Program-made: the position numbers and the translations under genes
Source of the DNA: Citrobacter amalonaticus
GTDB taxonomy: Bacteria > Pseudomonadota > Gammaproteobacteria > Enterobacterales > Enterobacteriaceae
DNA: 64,000 nt
Assembly: GCF_001559075.2 (NCBI RefSeq)
Contig: NZ_CP014015.2
Location: forward strand, 4,836,001 to 4,900,000
Reading direction: 5' to 3'
Part shown: one piece after another, positions 1-8,860 of the stretch
Layout: every line of letters begins with the position of its first letter
How positions within the stretch are numbered: the stretch's first letter is position 1
Notes under the pieces: generated by a model
Databases searched by the model: none
What the model saw: the letters and a program-made list of their open reading frames with translations, nothing else
What the model was told of the DNA's origin: nothing

Positions 1-491
1 ATCGTTAACATAAATCCATCAGTTGAGCTTTTATTTTGCGGGGAAATTAACCAGCAAAACGCCATTTTATTCTCACGGGTATTAAATCAAGCGTCGGGGG
101 CGGCGAAAGATTTTACGCAACACTCGTTAAAATCACGCAATGAAAATAATTGAAATGGATTTATATCATCACACAAGCAAATTAGTTTTTGTCCTTGCGA
201 AACAATATGTTAATTGTTACCCATTTTTTATTAATACGCGGCATTTATGATTAGATTGCAATTAATCACGAACATGAATTTGTTAAACCAAATTTTGATT
301 GACTCACTGATTTAATTTAAGTCAATCGTTTTGGTTAACACTTTTGGTTATTCCTTAGATCCACTTATAAGGAATATTAATGAATAATTATGATAGCCTT
401 CACACTATTGTCATATAGAAGCATTGCAGTTATCAGCGAATCGGAGTAATGCTGAAGAACCACCTCATATTCTTGCAATAAGGAGCGAGTT
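1..491. other. AT-rich intergenic region upstream of uspC
   Basis: No convincing gene of normal size lies here. In E. coli the flagellar master operon flhDC lies to the left of uspC and is transcribed away from it, so this stretch probably belongs to the far upstream control region of flhDC plus the uspC promoter; flhD itself is outside the window, so this is inference from synteny. The base composition is AT-rich. An 8-bp inverted repeat (ATTCCTTA at 350-357, TAAGGAAT at 368-375) is present, followed at once by a possible 12-codon open frame at 380-418 (see findings). The ribosome binding site for uspC, AAGGAG, is at 480-485. Confidence 0.5.
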
Positions 492-920
492 ATGAGCTAC
501 ACCCACATTCTTGTCGCCGTGGCGATAACCCCGGAAAGCCAACAACTACTGGCAAAAGCCGTCTCCATTGCTCGTCCCGTCAACGCACGAATCAGTCTTA
601 TCACCCTCGCCTCCGACCCAGAGTTATACAACCAATTTGCCGCCCCCATGCTGGAAGATTTACGCGCGGTAATGCATGAGGAGACAACGGATTTCCTTGA
701 AAAACTGGGGAAAGACGCGGGCTATCCGATCGCGCAGACATTCATTACCTACGGCGAGTTAAGCGAGCATATTCTGGACGTGTGCCGCAAACACGACGTG
801 GATCTGGTCATCTGTGGCAACCATAACCATAGCTTCTTTTCGCGAGCCTCCTGCTCGGCGAAAAGTGTGGTGAGTTCAAGCCTGGTGGACGTTCTGCTGG
901 TCCCGCTTGAAGGTAATTGA
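492..920 (+). CDS. uspC: Universal stress protein C
   Basis: A 142-residue cytoplasmic protein of the Usp family (one alpha/beta Usp domain over the full length). In E. coli UspC helps survival under UV, salt and osmotic stress, and supports KdpD signalling in salt. The start has the pattern expected of the family (a hydrophobic first strand HILVAVAIT near residues 5-13) and the C-terminus has the usual ICGNHNHSF loop near residues 108-116 followed by a final strand VDVLLVPL. The strong AAGGAG site six bases upstream fixes the ATG. It is convergent with otsA, with only 16 bases between the two stop codons, the same arrangement as in E. coli. Confidence 0.95.
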   Translation: MSYTHILVAVAITPESQQLLAKAVSIARPVNARISLITLASDPELYNQFAAPMLEDLRAVMHEETTDFLEKLGKDAGYPIAQTFITYGELSEHILDVCRKHDVDLVICGNHNHSFFSRASCSAKSVVSSSLVDVLLVPLEGN

Positions 921-936
921 TCCCCGAAATCGTCGC

Positions 937-2358
937 TCAGGCAAGCTTGGGAAACGTCGCGACTTTGCGCTGCTGAAGAGTTTCAGCGCTGCGCGGGGTG
1001 ATCGTCTTTAGATCGCAGATAAACTGCTCCTGCCAGTGATTGATGTCGTTTTTGACAATCACCTCCAGCATCTCAGCATGACGCGAAATACGTTCGGCCA
1101 GCGGCATCGTGAGTGCGCGATTCAGCGCTGCCGCAACTTCATCACGATCGTAAGGATTGACGATCAGCGCTGAGGTCAGTTCATTTGCCGCACCGGCGAA
1201 CTGAGACAGCACCAGGACGCCTGGATTGGCGGGATCCTGGGCGGCAACGAATTCTTTCGCCACCAGATTCATACCATCGCGCAGCGGCGTGACCAGCCCC
1301 ACATCCGACGCACGGAATACTTTCATCAACAGTTTGCGTTCAAAATGCTGATTGAGATAAAACAGCGGCGTCCAGCCCAACTGACCATACTTACCGTTAA
1401 TGCGCCCGGCTTCCGTCTCAAGTTGATGACGGATATCCTGATACGCCTGCACATCGCCACGGGAAGTGGGCGCAATCTGCGTGTAACGAATTTTTCCGTG
1501 ATGTTGGGGGAATTTCTCCAGCAACGCCTCATAAGCCTGAAAACGCTCCGGAAGCCCTTTTGAGTAATCCAGTCGCTCAACGGAAAAGATATTCTTGAGG
1601 TTTTTTAACTCTGCCTTTAGCTGAGCCAGCTTCGGCGGTAACGGCCCCGACGCCTGTCGGGTAATCTCCTCCGGTTCAATACCGATAGGATAGACCGCGG
1701 TGTGAAAATGTTTCCCCCACGCGGTGTGGTTCTTCGGATCGCGGGAACTGACTCTCGTCAGGCTGGAAAGGCTGTCGAGGAAAGCCTGGCGATCGTTTTC
1801 AGTTTGAAATCCCAGCAGATCAAAATCGCACATCTGCTCAAGGAGAATATCTGATGACGGCAGCGCGTTAAAAATCTCCGGCGTGGGAAAGGGAATATGC
1901 AGGAAAAATCCGATCCGGTTGTTCACCCCGCGCTTACGCAGTTCGCTGGCAAACGGCAGCAGGTGATAATCATGGATCCAGAGGATGTCATCCTCTTTTA
2001 AGAGCGGCAGGAGTTTGTCTGCCAGGTGCGCATTCACACGCTGATAGCCTTCCCAGGCGGTGCGCTGGAAGTTCACCAGATCCAGCCGATAATGAAAAGC
2101 CGGCCATAACACCGCGTTAGAAAACTGGTTGTAATACTCTTCGTGATCTTTTTCGCTCAGGTTAAACGACGCCCAGGTGATGTTGCCCCGGGTGACCTTT
2201 TTTAATGGCTGATCCTCGTTACCCAGTTCGCCACTCCAACCGAACCACAGTCCTCCTGCCGCTTTCAGCGCACCCAGTATCCCAACGGCCAGGCCGCCCG
2301 CACTGGTTTTGTTATCCGGAGGCGCTATTCGATTAGATACTACGACTAAACGACTCAT
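937..2358 (-). CDS. otsA: Trehalose-6-phosphate synthase
   Basis: Glycosyltransferase family 20 enzyme that joins UDP-glucose and glucose-6-phosphate to give trehalose-6-phosphate, the first step of trehalose synthesis under osmotic, cold and stationary-phase stress. The N-terminal SAGGLAVG loop (about residues 19-26), the HDYHLLP motif (near 129-135) and VERLDYSKG (near 260-268, carrying the phosphate/UDP-binding Arg and Lys) are all present. The ATG at 2358 gives MSRLVVVSNR and 473 residues, close to the E. coli length; an in-frame ATG six codons earlier is less likely. It overlaps the end of otsB by 26 bases, so the two are translationally coupled as an otsBA operon. In E. coli the operon is RpoS-dependent. 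Confidence 0.97.
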   Translation of the reverse strand: MSRLVVVSNRIAPPDNKTSAGGLAVGILGALKAAGGLWFGWSGELGNEDQPLKKVTRGNITWASFNLSEKDHEEYYNQFSNAVLWPAFHYRLDLVNFQRTAWEGYQRVNAHLADKLLPLLKEDDILWIHDYHLLPFASELRKRGVNNRIGFFLHIPFPTPEIFNALPSSDILLEQMCDFDLLGFQTENDRQAFLDSLSSLTRVSSRDPKNHTAWGKHFHTAVYPIGIEPEEITRQASGPLPPKLAQLKAELKNLKNIFSVERLDYSKGLPERFQAYEALLEKFPQHHGKIRYTQIAPTSRGDVQAYQDIRHQLETEAGRINGKYGQLGWTPLFYLNQHFERKLLMKVFRASDVGLVTPLRDGMNLVAKEFVAAQDPANPGVLVLSQFAGAANELTSALIVNPYDRDEVAAALNRALTMPLAERISRHAEMLEVIVKNDINHWQEQFICDLKTITPRSAETLQQRKVATFPKLA

Positions 2359-3133
2359 TGCCATCTCTCCTGTCATTCATGTTTTTTTCTTGTTGTGCAG
2401 TGTAAACAGACTCCAGCCAGCGCCAGACGTCTGGCACTCCGGCTAATCGCCATTGCGCCTGCGTCTCCCCCTCTCCTACCTTCACTGAAATGCCCCCCGC
2501 CTCGTTCACCACGCGAAACCCGGCCTCATCGGTCAGATCGTCACCCAGAAAAACAGGGACCCGCCCGGCAAACGGCGCTTCACGCATAAACGCGGCTATC
2601 GCTTCACCTTTGTTAGTGCCTTTCGGCTTAATTTCGACAACGCACTTCCCTTGCTGGAGCGCTAGCTGCGGCCAGGTTTGCGTAATGCGTAGCGCCAACG
2701 CCTGCAGCGCAGCTTCATGTTCTGGCGCCTGTCGATAGTGCAGCGCAAACGCCATGCCTTTGGTCTCCACTTCCGTCCCCGGCAGATTCATCAGCGCCGT
2801 ATGTAACTGCACGCTGATATCGCGTTCTATTGCCGAAGGGAGATGCACGATATGCATTTTCCCATTGATGTCACGGCGTTCAGCCCCATGTACGCCTGCC
2901 AGCGGAAAGCGCCAGGGGTTAGCCAACGCGTCAAGTTCAACCATTGAGCGCCCTGAAATCAATGCCAGAGCCCCTGCGTTGCATTCTGCAAGTTGGTGGA
3001 GCATCTGAAGGATCGTGGGAGGAATCACCACCTGGTCTGGATGCGGCTTTAACTCCGCAAGGGTTCCATCGAGATCAAAAAAATAAGCATAGTGCACGGA
3101 CTGTTCAGGGGTTACGGTTAACGGTTCTGCCAC
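2333..3133 (-). CDS. otsB: Trehalose-6-phosphate phosphatase
   Basis: HAD-superfamily phosphatase that removes phosphate from trehalose-6-phosphate to yield trehalose. The nucleophile motif FFDLDGT is at about residues 18-24 (Asp20 and Asp22), the ISGR threonine/serine motif near 59-62, and the acidic motif GDDLTDE near 205-211. I place the start at a GTG at 3131-3133: it follows AAGGAGGA at good spacing and gives 266 residues, the E. coli length. A longer frame reaching 3235 exists but its extra 34 residues look unrelated to the family. It is the first gene of otsBA. A 10-bp inverted repeat lies upstream, between it and the arabinose operon. Confidence 0.95.
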   Translation of the reverse strand: MAEPLTVTPEQSVHYAYFFDLDGTLAELKPHPDQVVIPPTILQMLHQLAECNAGALALISGRSMVELDALANPWRFPLAGVHGAERRDINGKMHIVHLPSAIERDISVQLHTALMNLPGTEVETKGMAFALHYRQAPEHEAALQALALRITQTWPQLALQQGKCVVEIKPKGTNKGEAIAAFMREAPFAGRVPVFLGDDLTDEAGFRVVNEAGGISVKVGEGETQAQWRLAGVPDVWRWLESVYTAQQEKNMNDRRDGNESFSRSI

Positions 3134-3235
3134 CCGGTACTCCTCCTTATTGTTCTCTTTGAGCCGCGCGGATCGCGCCTCATAAGCAACCGTAAGTATA
3201 GACAGTGTGACGATGCTCGCCATTTGGAAAGACAA

Positions 3236-3261
3236 TTGCCAGCCGGGGTAGCGGCTGGCAA
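3236..3261 (-). terminator. Hairpin downstream of araH
   Basis: TTGCCAGCCG at 3236-3245 pairs with CGGCTGGCAA at 3252-3261, a perfect 10-bp stem with a six-base loop. It lies 38 bases after the araH stop and before otsB, so it probably ends the araFGH transcript. There is no strong run of T after it, so the terminator call is moderate. Confidence 0.5.
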
Positions 3262-3298
3262 AGGAGAGGAACTAGACTAAAAAGTTGGACTTTTTTTA

Positions 3299-4291
3299 TC
3301 AGACCGTACGCTTCGCTTTTTGTTTGTAACGGTCGAAGATCACCGCTGCCAGCAGGATCAAGCCGCGTACAACGTACTGGGCGAAGGGTGAAATATTCAG
3401 CAGGTTCATCGCATTCTCCACGGTCCCCAGGATCAGGACACCCGCCACCACATATGAGATTTTTCCGATGCCGCCCTTCAGGGAAACGCCGCCTAACACG
3501 CAGGCGGAGATGACGATCAGTTCATAGCCAATGGAGGTCATCGGCTGTCCACTCGTCATACGCGAGGCGAGAATAATCCCGGCTGCCGCAGAGACCAGAC
3601 CAGAGAGCACGAAAATAATGATTTTGGTCCGCACCACCGGCACCCCGGCCAGACGCGCCGCCTCTTCGTTGCCCCCAATTGCCAGCGTATTACGCCCGAA
3701 GGTCGTTTTGTTTAACAGCAAGCCAAAGATAATCAGGCAGCCCACCGTCAACCAGATTGGCGCCGGTAAACCGAACCAGTTGGCGTAGCCAAGGGTGAAG
3801 AAACGCTCGTCTTCAATCCCCACCGCTTTGCCGTCGGAAATGATATACGCCAGGCCACGAACGATTTGCATCGTTGCCAGCGTGGTGATCAGGGCGTTGA
3901 TCTTGAGTTGTGCAATCACGAAGCCGTTAACCAGCCCGCACAGCACGCCCAGCAACAGGCCTGCCCCCACGCCAATCCACAGGCTTTCGGTCAGATTGAT
4001 GACCACTGCGGTGGTCACCCCGGCGCAGGCAATCACTGACGCCACGGACAGGTCGAAATCCCCTGACGCCAGGCAGAACAACATGCCGCAGGCCACCATG
4101 CCCGACATGGAGATCGCCAGCCCCAGCCCTTTCATATTGATGAATGTCGCGAAATTCGGCACAAAAATGGCGCAGGCGAGGAACAGGACAGCGAATACCA
4201 CCAGCATGCCATACTGATCCCAGATACGTCCCAGGCTAAAAGGCGACGGCGACTTTGGCGCGCCCGATCCGGAAGTTGTTACGGAAGACAT
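3299..4291 (-). CDS. araH: L-arabinose ABC transporter, permease
   Basis: Inner-membrane permease of the high-affinity L-arabinose ABC importer; 330 residues, of the BPD_transp_2 (ribose/xylose type) family. Many hydrophobic segments are visible from about residue 27 (MLVVFAVLFLACAIFV) to the end (GLILLAAVIFD near 310-320). It contains the family signatures CLASGDFDLSV and GGVSLKGGIG. The sequence is nearly identical to E. coli AraH as I remember it. It is the third gene of araFGH, 14 bases after araG, and works with AraG (ATPase) and AraF (periplasmic binding protein). Confidence 0.96.
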   Translation of the reverse strand: MSSVTTSGSGAPKSPSPFSLGRIWDQYGMLVVFAVLFLACAIFVPNFATFINMKGLGLAISMSGMVACGMLFCLASGDFDLSVASVIACAGVTTAVVINLTESLWIGVGAGLLLGVLCGLVNGFVIAQLKINALITTLATMQIVRGLAYIISDGKAVGIEDERFFTLGYANWFGLPAPIWLTVGCLIIFGLLLNKTTFGRNTLAIGGNEEAARLAGVPVVRTKIIIFVLSGLVSAAAGIILASRMTSGQPMTSIGYELIVISACVLGGVSLKGGIGKISYVVAGVLILGTVENAMNLLNISPFAQYVVRGLILLAAVIFDRYKQKAKRTV

Positions 4292-4305
4292 CGTTCTCTC
4301 CTTTC

Positions 4306-5820
4306 TCAGGCGACAGCCTGGCTGACTTTAGGCATCGCGAGGCTCAGCGCCTGGCGCTCATCCGCCTGTTCATGAAGTAATTCCCCGGCGATCTCACCTT
4401 CCCGCATCACCACAATACGGTCTGCCACGCCGAGGACTTCCGGCAGGTCACTGGAGGCGAACAGCACGGCAACGCCGCGCGCGGCCAGGGCATAAATAAC
4501 GTTATAAATTTCGTGCTTCGCGCCAACGTCAATCCCACGCGTCGGTTCGTCGAGCAAAATCACTTTCATCTCTTCCGATAGCCAGCGACCAAGAATCGCC
4601 TTTTGCTGGTTACCACCGGAAAGGTTCATGATCAGCTGTTCGGCACCAGGGGTTTTGATGTTCAGCGAGCGAATATGATGGTCGGCATTAGTCTCCTCCC
4701 ATCCGTTGTTGATCACACATCCCCCCAGCACATGCTTACGCCGGGCGCTGATGTTGATGTTGTCGCGTACCGAATGCACCGGGATGATCCCCTCCGCTTT
4801 CCGGTCTTCCGGGCACAACATCATTCCTGCCGCGATAGCATTCGCCGGCTTGCGAATGTCGATCGGTTGTTCATCGATATACACCTGCCCTTCGCTGATA
4901 CGGGTGCCGCCAAATAAGCCTTTCATCAACTCACTACGGCCCGCGCCTACCAGGCCAAACAGTCCGACAATTTCCCCGCTGCGAACCGTCAGGCTGACAG
5001 GCATGCGTACGCCCTGCGCTTTGACTTCATGCAGGCGCAGGCGCTCTGCGCCATAGGGGCGAGACTGCCAGCCGTAGATGTCACCCAGATCGCGCCCCAC
5101 CATCGCCTGCACCAGCGCATCGTGGTTGACCTGCTGCATGTCGGTAAAGGTTTTCACGTAGCGGCCATCTTTAAACACAGTGATCGCATCGCTGAGCGCG
5201 AAGATCTCTTCCATACGGTGCGAGACATACAGAATGACGCGCCCTTCTTTACGCAATTCGCGGATCACCCGAAACAGGTTTTCGATCTCCCTTGCAGAGA
5301 GCGAGCTGGTCGGTTCGTCAAAGGCAATAATCTTGGCGTTGCGCGCCAGCGCTTTGGCGATTTCCACCATCTGCCATTGGCCGATGGAGAGATACTTCAG
5401 GGGCGTCGCGGGGTCGATATCCATCCCCAGATGTTTGAGTTGCAGGCCCGCTTCATAATTGAGCAGGGTGCGATTCACAATGCCGCCTTTGTGCGGAAGC
5501 TGACCGAGATAGATATTCTCAGCAACGGTCATCTCCGGCACGAGATGCAGTTCCTGGTAAATAATGGCAACGCCGGCATTCAGCGCGGCGGTGGTATCTG
5601 CGAAGCTCATTTCCTGCTCGCGAATCGCCAAAGATCCCGTGGTTGGCGCATAGTTACCGCTGAGAATTTTTAAGAGTGTTGATTTCCCGGCGCCATTTTC
5701 ACCCATCAGCGCATGCACCTGACCGGCGTAACAGTCAAAACTGATATCCGTAAGCGCTTTAACGCCGGGGAAGGTTTTACCAATGCCGCGAAATGAGAGA
5801 TACGGGGTAGACTGTTGCAT
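4306..5820 (-). CDS. araG: L-arabinose ABC transporter, ATPase
   Basis: A 504-residue tandem ABC ATPase powering arabinose import. The first domain has a full Walker A (GENGAGKST, about residues 40-48) and the second Walker region is degenerate (GLVGAGRSE), with an ABC signature LSGGNQQ in the C-terminal half and DEPTRGIDV as Walker B and D loop. This asymmetry is normal for sugar importers of the RbsA/AraG/MglA type. It sits between araF and araH in the same direction; a REP element separates it from araF. Confidence 0.97.
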   Translation of the reverse strand: MQQSTPYLSFRGIGKTFPGVKALTDISFDCYAGQVHALMGENGAGKSTLLKILSGNYAPTTGSLAIREQEMSFADTTAALNAGVAIIYQELHLVPEMTVAENIYLGQLPHKGGIVNRTLLNYEAGLQLKHLGMDIDPATPLKYLSIGQWQMVEIAKALARNAKIIAFDEPTSSLSAREIENLFRVIRELRKEGRVILYVSHRMEEIFALSDAITVFKDGRYVKTFTDMQQVNHDALVQAMVGRDLGDIYGWQSRPYGAERLRLHEVKAQGVRMPVSLTVRSGEIVGLFGLVGAGRSELMKGLFGGTRISEGQVYIDEQPIDIRKPANAIAAGMMLCPEDRKAEGIIPVHSVRDNINISARRKHVLGGCVINNGWEETNADHHIRSLNIKTPGAEQLIMNLSGGNQQKAILGRWLSEEMKVILLDEPTRGIDVGAKHEIYNVIYALAARGVAVLFASSDLPEVLGVADRIVVMREGEIAGELLHEQADERQALSLAMPKVSQAVA

Positions 5821-5855
5821 AACGTCTCCGTGAGTCAGTATCGTTCTAACCGGTT

Positions 5856-5887
5856 GCCGGATGACAGCATGAGCGACGCCATCCGGC
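5856..5887. repeat. REP element between araF and araG
   Basis: GCCGGATG at 5856 and CATCCGGC ending at 5887 form an imperfect palindrome of the enterobacterial repetitive extragenic palindrome type. In an operon such elements can stabilise the upstream mRNA, which would let the binding protein AraF be made in excess over AraG and AraH; that role is inference here. Confidence 0.8.
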
Positions 5888-5905
5888 CTTTCACTTGCTG
5901 TCGTC

Positions 5906-6895
5906 TTACTTACCGCCTAACCCTTTTTTCGCCAGCTCTTCTTTGAAGTTGTCACGGGTGATCAGCACCACGTCAGTCACTTCGGTGAATGCCGGTGGTT
6001 CTGCGCCTTTCGTCACCCAGTTGTAGAGCATTTCGCTGGATTTATAACCGTGAACGTCCGGGCTGGGCAGCAGTGAACCGAAGAAACCGGTCGCCTGCGC
6101 TTTCGACAGTTCGCTCACTGCGTCAACGCCATTGATACCAATGCCGATCACGTCCGCCGCCTTAAAGCCCTGGCCTTCGGTGGCGCGCACGCCACCGAGT
6201 ACGGTGTTATCGTTCATGCCGACAATCAGCCAGTGTTTGACTTCAGGGTGCTGAACCAGCATGGAGTTGGCGGCATCAAATGCGCCGGGGATATCGTTAG
6301 ATTTGGTAGGAACCTGGTAGATCTGTTTTTCCGGGAAGCCTGCGGCTTTCAGCGCTTCCATCGAGCCGGAAGTACGACGACGCGCGGTGTCCAGTTCGTT
6401 AGCGGTAATCGCCATCACCGCGCTCTCTTTGACGTCCCAGCCCCGTTTCTGCATCTCTTTATACAGTTCCTGGCCCTGACGCTCGCCGATTTTGGTTGCC
6501 GCCATCATGACCAGTGGGACGGTATCCATCGGTTTGCCTTTGGCATTGACGAACTGATCGTCCACGGCGATCACTTTCATGTCGTAGCCGCGCGCCTTCG
6601 CGACGATAGCGGACCCCAGTTTTGGATCCGGGGTACAAATAACAAACCCCTTCGCCCCGCTTGCCGCCAGGCTGTCGATCGCATTCAGCGTCTTCTCGCC
6701 GTCCGGCACCGCAATTTTAATCACTTCAAAGCCCAAATCTTTCCCGGCTTTATCGGCAAATTTCCACTCCGTCTGGAACCAGGGTTCTTCCGGTTGTTTC
6801 ACCAGAAAACCCAGCTTCATCGATTCTGCCATAGCGGATTGTGACATAACGGCAGCCAGACCGATGGCTGCCAGCGCTTTAGTGAATTTGTGCAT
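5906..6895 (-). CDS. araF: L-arabinose-binding periplasmic protein
   Basis: Periplasmic receptor of the high-affinity arabinose importer; 329 residues. A signal peptide is clear (MHKFTKALAAIGLAAVMSQS, cleavage after AMA at residue 23), followed by a type I periplasmic binding fold with the KLGFLVKQPEEPWF start and VVGMND-like hinge segments. An in-frame upstream ATG would add eight residues before MHKF, but the known E. coli protein starts at MHKF and that gives a proper signal peptide. First gene of araFGH; likely controlled by AraC and CRP. Confidence 0.97.
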   Translation of the reverse strand: MHKFTKALAAIGLAAVMSQSAMAESMKLGFLVKQPEEPWFQTEWKFADKAGKDLGFEVIKIAVPDGEKTLNAIDSLAASGAKGFVICTPDPKLGSAIVAKARGYDMKVIAVDDQFVNAKGKPMDTVPLVMMAATKIGERQGQELYKEMQKRGWDVKESAVMAITANELDTARRRTSGSMEALKAAGFPEKQIYQVPTKSNDIPGAFDAANSMLVQHPEVKHWLIVGMNDNTVLGGVRATEGQGFKAADVIGIGINGVDAVSELSKAQATGFFGSLLPSPDVHGYKSSEMLYNWVTKGAEPPAFTEVTDVVLITRDNFKEELAKKGLGGK

Positions 6896-7213
6896 GGTTA
6901 ACTCCAGCTTTAGCGTCATTTTATGTAGGGTAATATTTAACGACTTTATGTAATTCAGACGAAAAACAAGGCATTACCAAAAGAACTCAAGATAAATGCC
7001 AGTGCTGGAATAGTTGTAGCGGGAAATTGATTCTCCATAGGAGAGCGGCATCACACCGCAGAATTACAGTAATTGCGTACATAAATTCAGCGGAAAATGA
7101 CATAAGAAACGGGGGAATTGTCAGACAAATAAAAAGTGGCGTAGCACATTAATCCATAAGGTCAGCTCGCAAATCCTTGTTCCCGAATACGCCAGTATCC
7201 GGGAACCAACGGA
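6896..7213. promoter_or_regulatory. araFGH control region with AraC half-sites
   Basis: This 318-bp gap contains the araFGH promoter on the minus strand. The pattern TAGC-N7-TCCATA, the AraC half-site consensus, occurs exactly at 7142-7158, and a second TCCATA with a weaker left half lies at 7034-7039. A partial CRP-like TGTGA is on the minus strand at about 7053-7057. AraC with arabinose plus CRP-cAMP are known activators of araFGH in E. coli; the sites here are read by eye and not tested. The left end has a T-rich stretch but no gene. Confidence 0.6.
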
Positions 7214-7771
7214 TTACCACGGATAATAAATATGCTCAGCATGTTCACGAACGGGTTGGTCATTGCCTAATAAACGGGCTGACAGCGTCAGGGCAAAATC
7301 AAAAATATGGCCTAATCCTTTTCCACTCAGGAGATTACCATCCTCCACAACCGGCGCATCAACATAAACGCCATCGGTCACCGCGTCATAGAGGTCGCCT
7401 GAGCAGACATAACGACGCCCCTTCAGTAAGCCGTTGCCGCCTAATACACGTGCAGCCGCTGAGCAAATGGGACAAATTAATTTTCCGGCGGCATCATGGC
7501 GCGAGATAAACTCGATAACCTGTGGATTCGCCGCCAGGTTCATGCTTCCCTGCGGCCCTCCCGGCAGCACTACTGCGTCATACAGGCGTTCTCGTTGCCC
7601 CGCCAGGGTGTCATCGGCCACCATCGGGAGATCGTGGTAGCTCACTACGGCGCGAGACTCCGCGCAGGCCAGGGTATCTACGTCAATATTCAGACGACGC
7701 AAGATATCAATGGTAACGATCGCTTCCGCTTCCTCGAAACCCGATGCCAGCAAGACGGCCACTCTTTTCAT
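7214..7771 (-). CDS. DJ-1/PfpI family protein
   Basis: A 185-residue cytoplasmic protein of the DJ-1/PfpI (class I glutamine amidotransferase-like) superfamily. The start MKRVAVLLASGFEEAEAI is typical, with the conserved acid likely Glu16. The nucleophile elbow ICSAAARVLG places the likely catalytic cysteine at residue 103, and VLPGGPQG near residues 68-75 is the conserved glycine loop. Relatives such as YajL have chaperone or glyoxalase/deglycase activity, but this protein's substrate cannot be read from sequence. It is an extra gene relative to E. coli K-12 at this position and ends close to the araF promoter. Confidence 0.85.
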   Translation of the reverse strand: MKRVAVLLASGFEEAEAIVTIDILRRLNIDVDTLACAESRAVVSYHDLPMVADDTLAGQRERLYDAVVLPGGPQGSMNLAANPQVIEFISRHDAAGKLICPICSAAARVLGGNGLLKGRRYVCSGDLYDAVTDGVYVDAPVVEDGNLLSGKGLGHIFDFALTLSARLLGNDQPVREHAEHIYYPW

Positions 7772-8291
7772 TCACCTTTCCTCATTTATTACAGGCTGAT
7801 AACACCGAAAATGACGAATTAATCATTCGGTTATAATTGAACAAGATGTCGCTGCCCTGATTTTCAGCAAGAGAAAGACCGGCATTATTTCTGCCAGAAC
7901 GGTTTCACAGGATTATTATCGCGGCAGGGACGGCAGAGATTATCAATATTCTGATATTACCATGCTAAATCATTCACTTTTGTGACTTGAAACACCATTT
8001 CAAAACCATATAAATCATTCACACCATAACAAAATCAATCAGATATATAATTTCACATTATGTTTACTAAATACAGCTTGATGTATTACCTTCAGTAATA
8101 TGTAAAAAATCATAAACATTGCCATTTAAGGATTTTCTTATTTCATTAATGCAGGTATGCTTATTTTCGATTCGCGATGGAATTGACTCTTCGATCACAT
8201 AATGGACTGGCAGAATGGACTTATTCTGCTAACAGTAAGTTGTGCAGATTAGCGCTGCACATCCCTTCTATCAGGAAATAAGGATATTGAT
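7772..8291. other. AT-rich intergenic region upstream of ftnB
   Basis: A 520-bp gap between two divergent genes with low GC content. I see no open frame with a ribosome binding site and no clear structured RNA. Promoters for the DJ-1-like gene (leftward) and ftnB (rightward) must lie here. The ftnB ribosome binding site is the weak AAGGAT at 8280-8285. Confidence 0.5.
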
Positions 8292-8795
8292 ATGGCTGCA
8301 GTTGGAATGGTACACAAACTCAATAATCAAATGAATCTTGAGTTTTATGCTTCCAATCTCTATCTCCATCTGAGTGAGTGGTGTTCTGAACACCGTCTGA
8401 TGGGTACTGCGACTTTCTTACGTACTCAGGCCCAGAGTAACGTCACCCAAATGATGCGCATGTTTAACTTCATGAAAAATGCCGGGGCGAATCCGGTCGT
8501 TAAGGCCATTGATGTACCGGGCGAAGATTTACATTCGCTGGAAGAACTGTTTCAGAAAACGATGGATGATTATGAACAGCGCGCCAGTACGCTTTCGCAG
8601 CTCACCGACGAAGCGGAAGCCATGAACGATGCGCCTACCCTGGATTTTCTCCACACGCTGGAAAAAGAACAACAGCAAGATGGGCTGTTGTTACAAACGA
8701 TTCTTGAAGAAGTACGTAGCGCCAAACGCGCGGGACTGTGCCCGGCGCAGACCGATCAGCACGTGCTCAACGTCGTCAATTACCAACAGCATTAA
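8292..8795 (+). CDS. ftnB: Ferritin-like protein B
   Basis: A 167-residue four-helix ferritin-like protein, matching E. coli FtnB (YecI) over its length. Residue Glu17 and Tyr24 of the ferroxidase region are kept, but the positions of Glu50 and His53 in FtnA are Asn50 and Gln53 here (motif AQSNVTQMM), so the di-iron centre is incomplete. That feature is shared with other FtnB proteins. In Salmonella FtnB has been linked to iron-sulfur repair and virulence rather than bulk iron storage. It is separated from the true ferritin ftnA by about 3.7 kb. A 10-bp hairpin follows the stop codon. Confidence 0.93.
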   Translation: MAAVGMVHKLNNQMNLEFYASNLYLHLSEWCSEHRLMGTATFLRTQAQSNVTQMMRMFNFMKNAGANPVVKAIDVPGEDLHSLEELFQKTMDDYEQRASTLSQLTDEAEAMNDAPTLDFLHTLEKEQQQDGLLLQTILEEVRSAKRAGLCPAQTDQHVLNVVNYQQH

Positions 8796-8806
8796 TTGAC
8801 CACATT

Positions 8807-8839
8807 ATTGGCCTGCATTTCACTCCCCGGCAGGCCAAT
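8807..8839 (+). terminator. Hairpin after ftnB
   Basis: ATTGGCCTGC at 8807-8816 and GCAGGCCAAT at 8830-8839 form a perfect 10-bp stem with a 13-base loop, 11 bases past the ftnB stop. No long T run follows, so termination efficiency is uncertain. Confidence 0.55.
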
Positions 8840-8860
8840 TCGCAAAGCCCTTTCAGCCTG

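Noticed and set aside
5029..5673. A 214-codon plus-strand frame in araG
   Set aside because: Antisense to araG, which has all ABC motifs; no start signals of its own.
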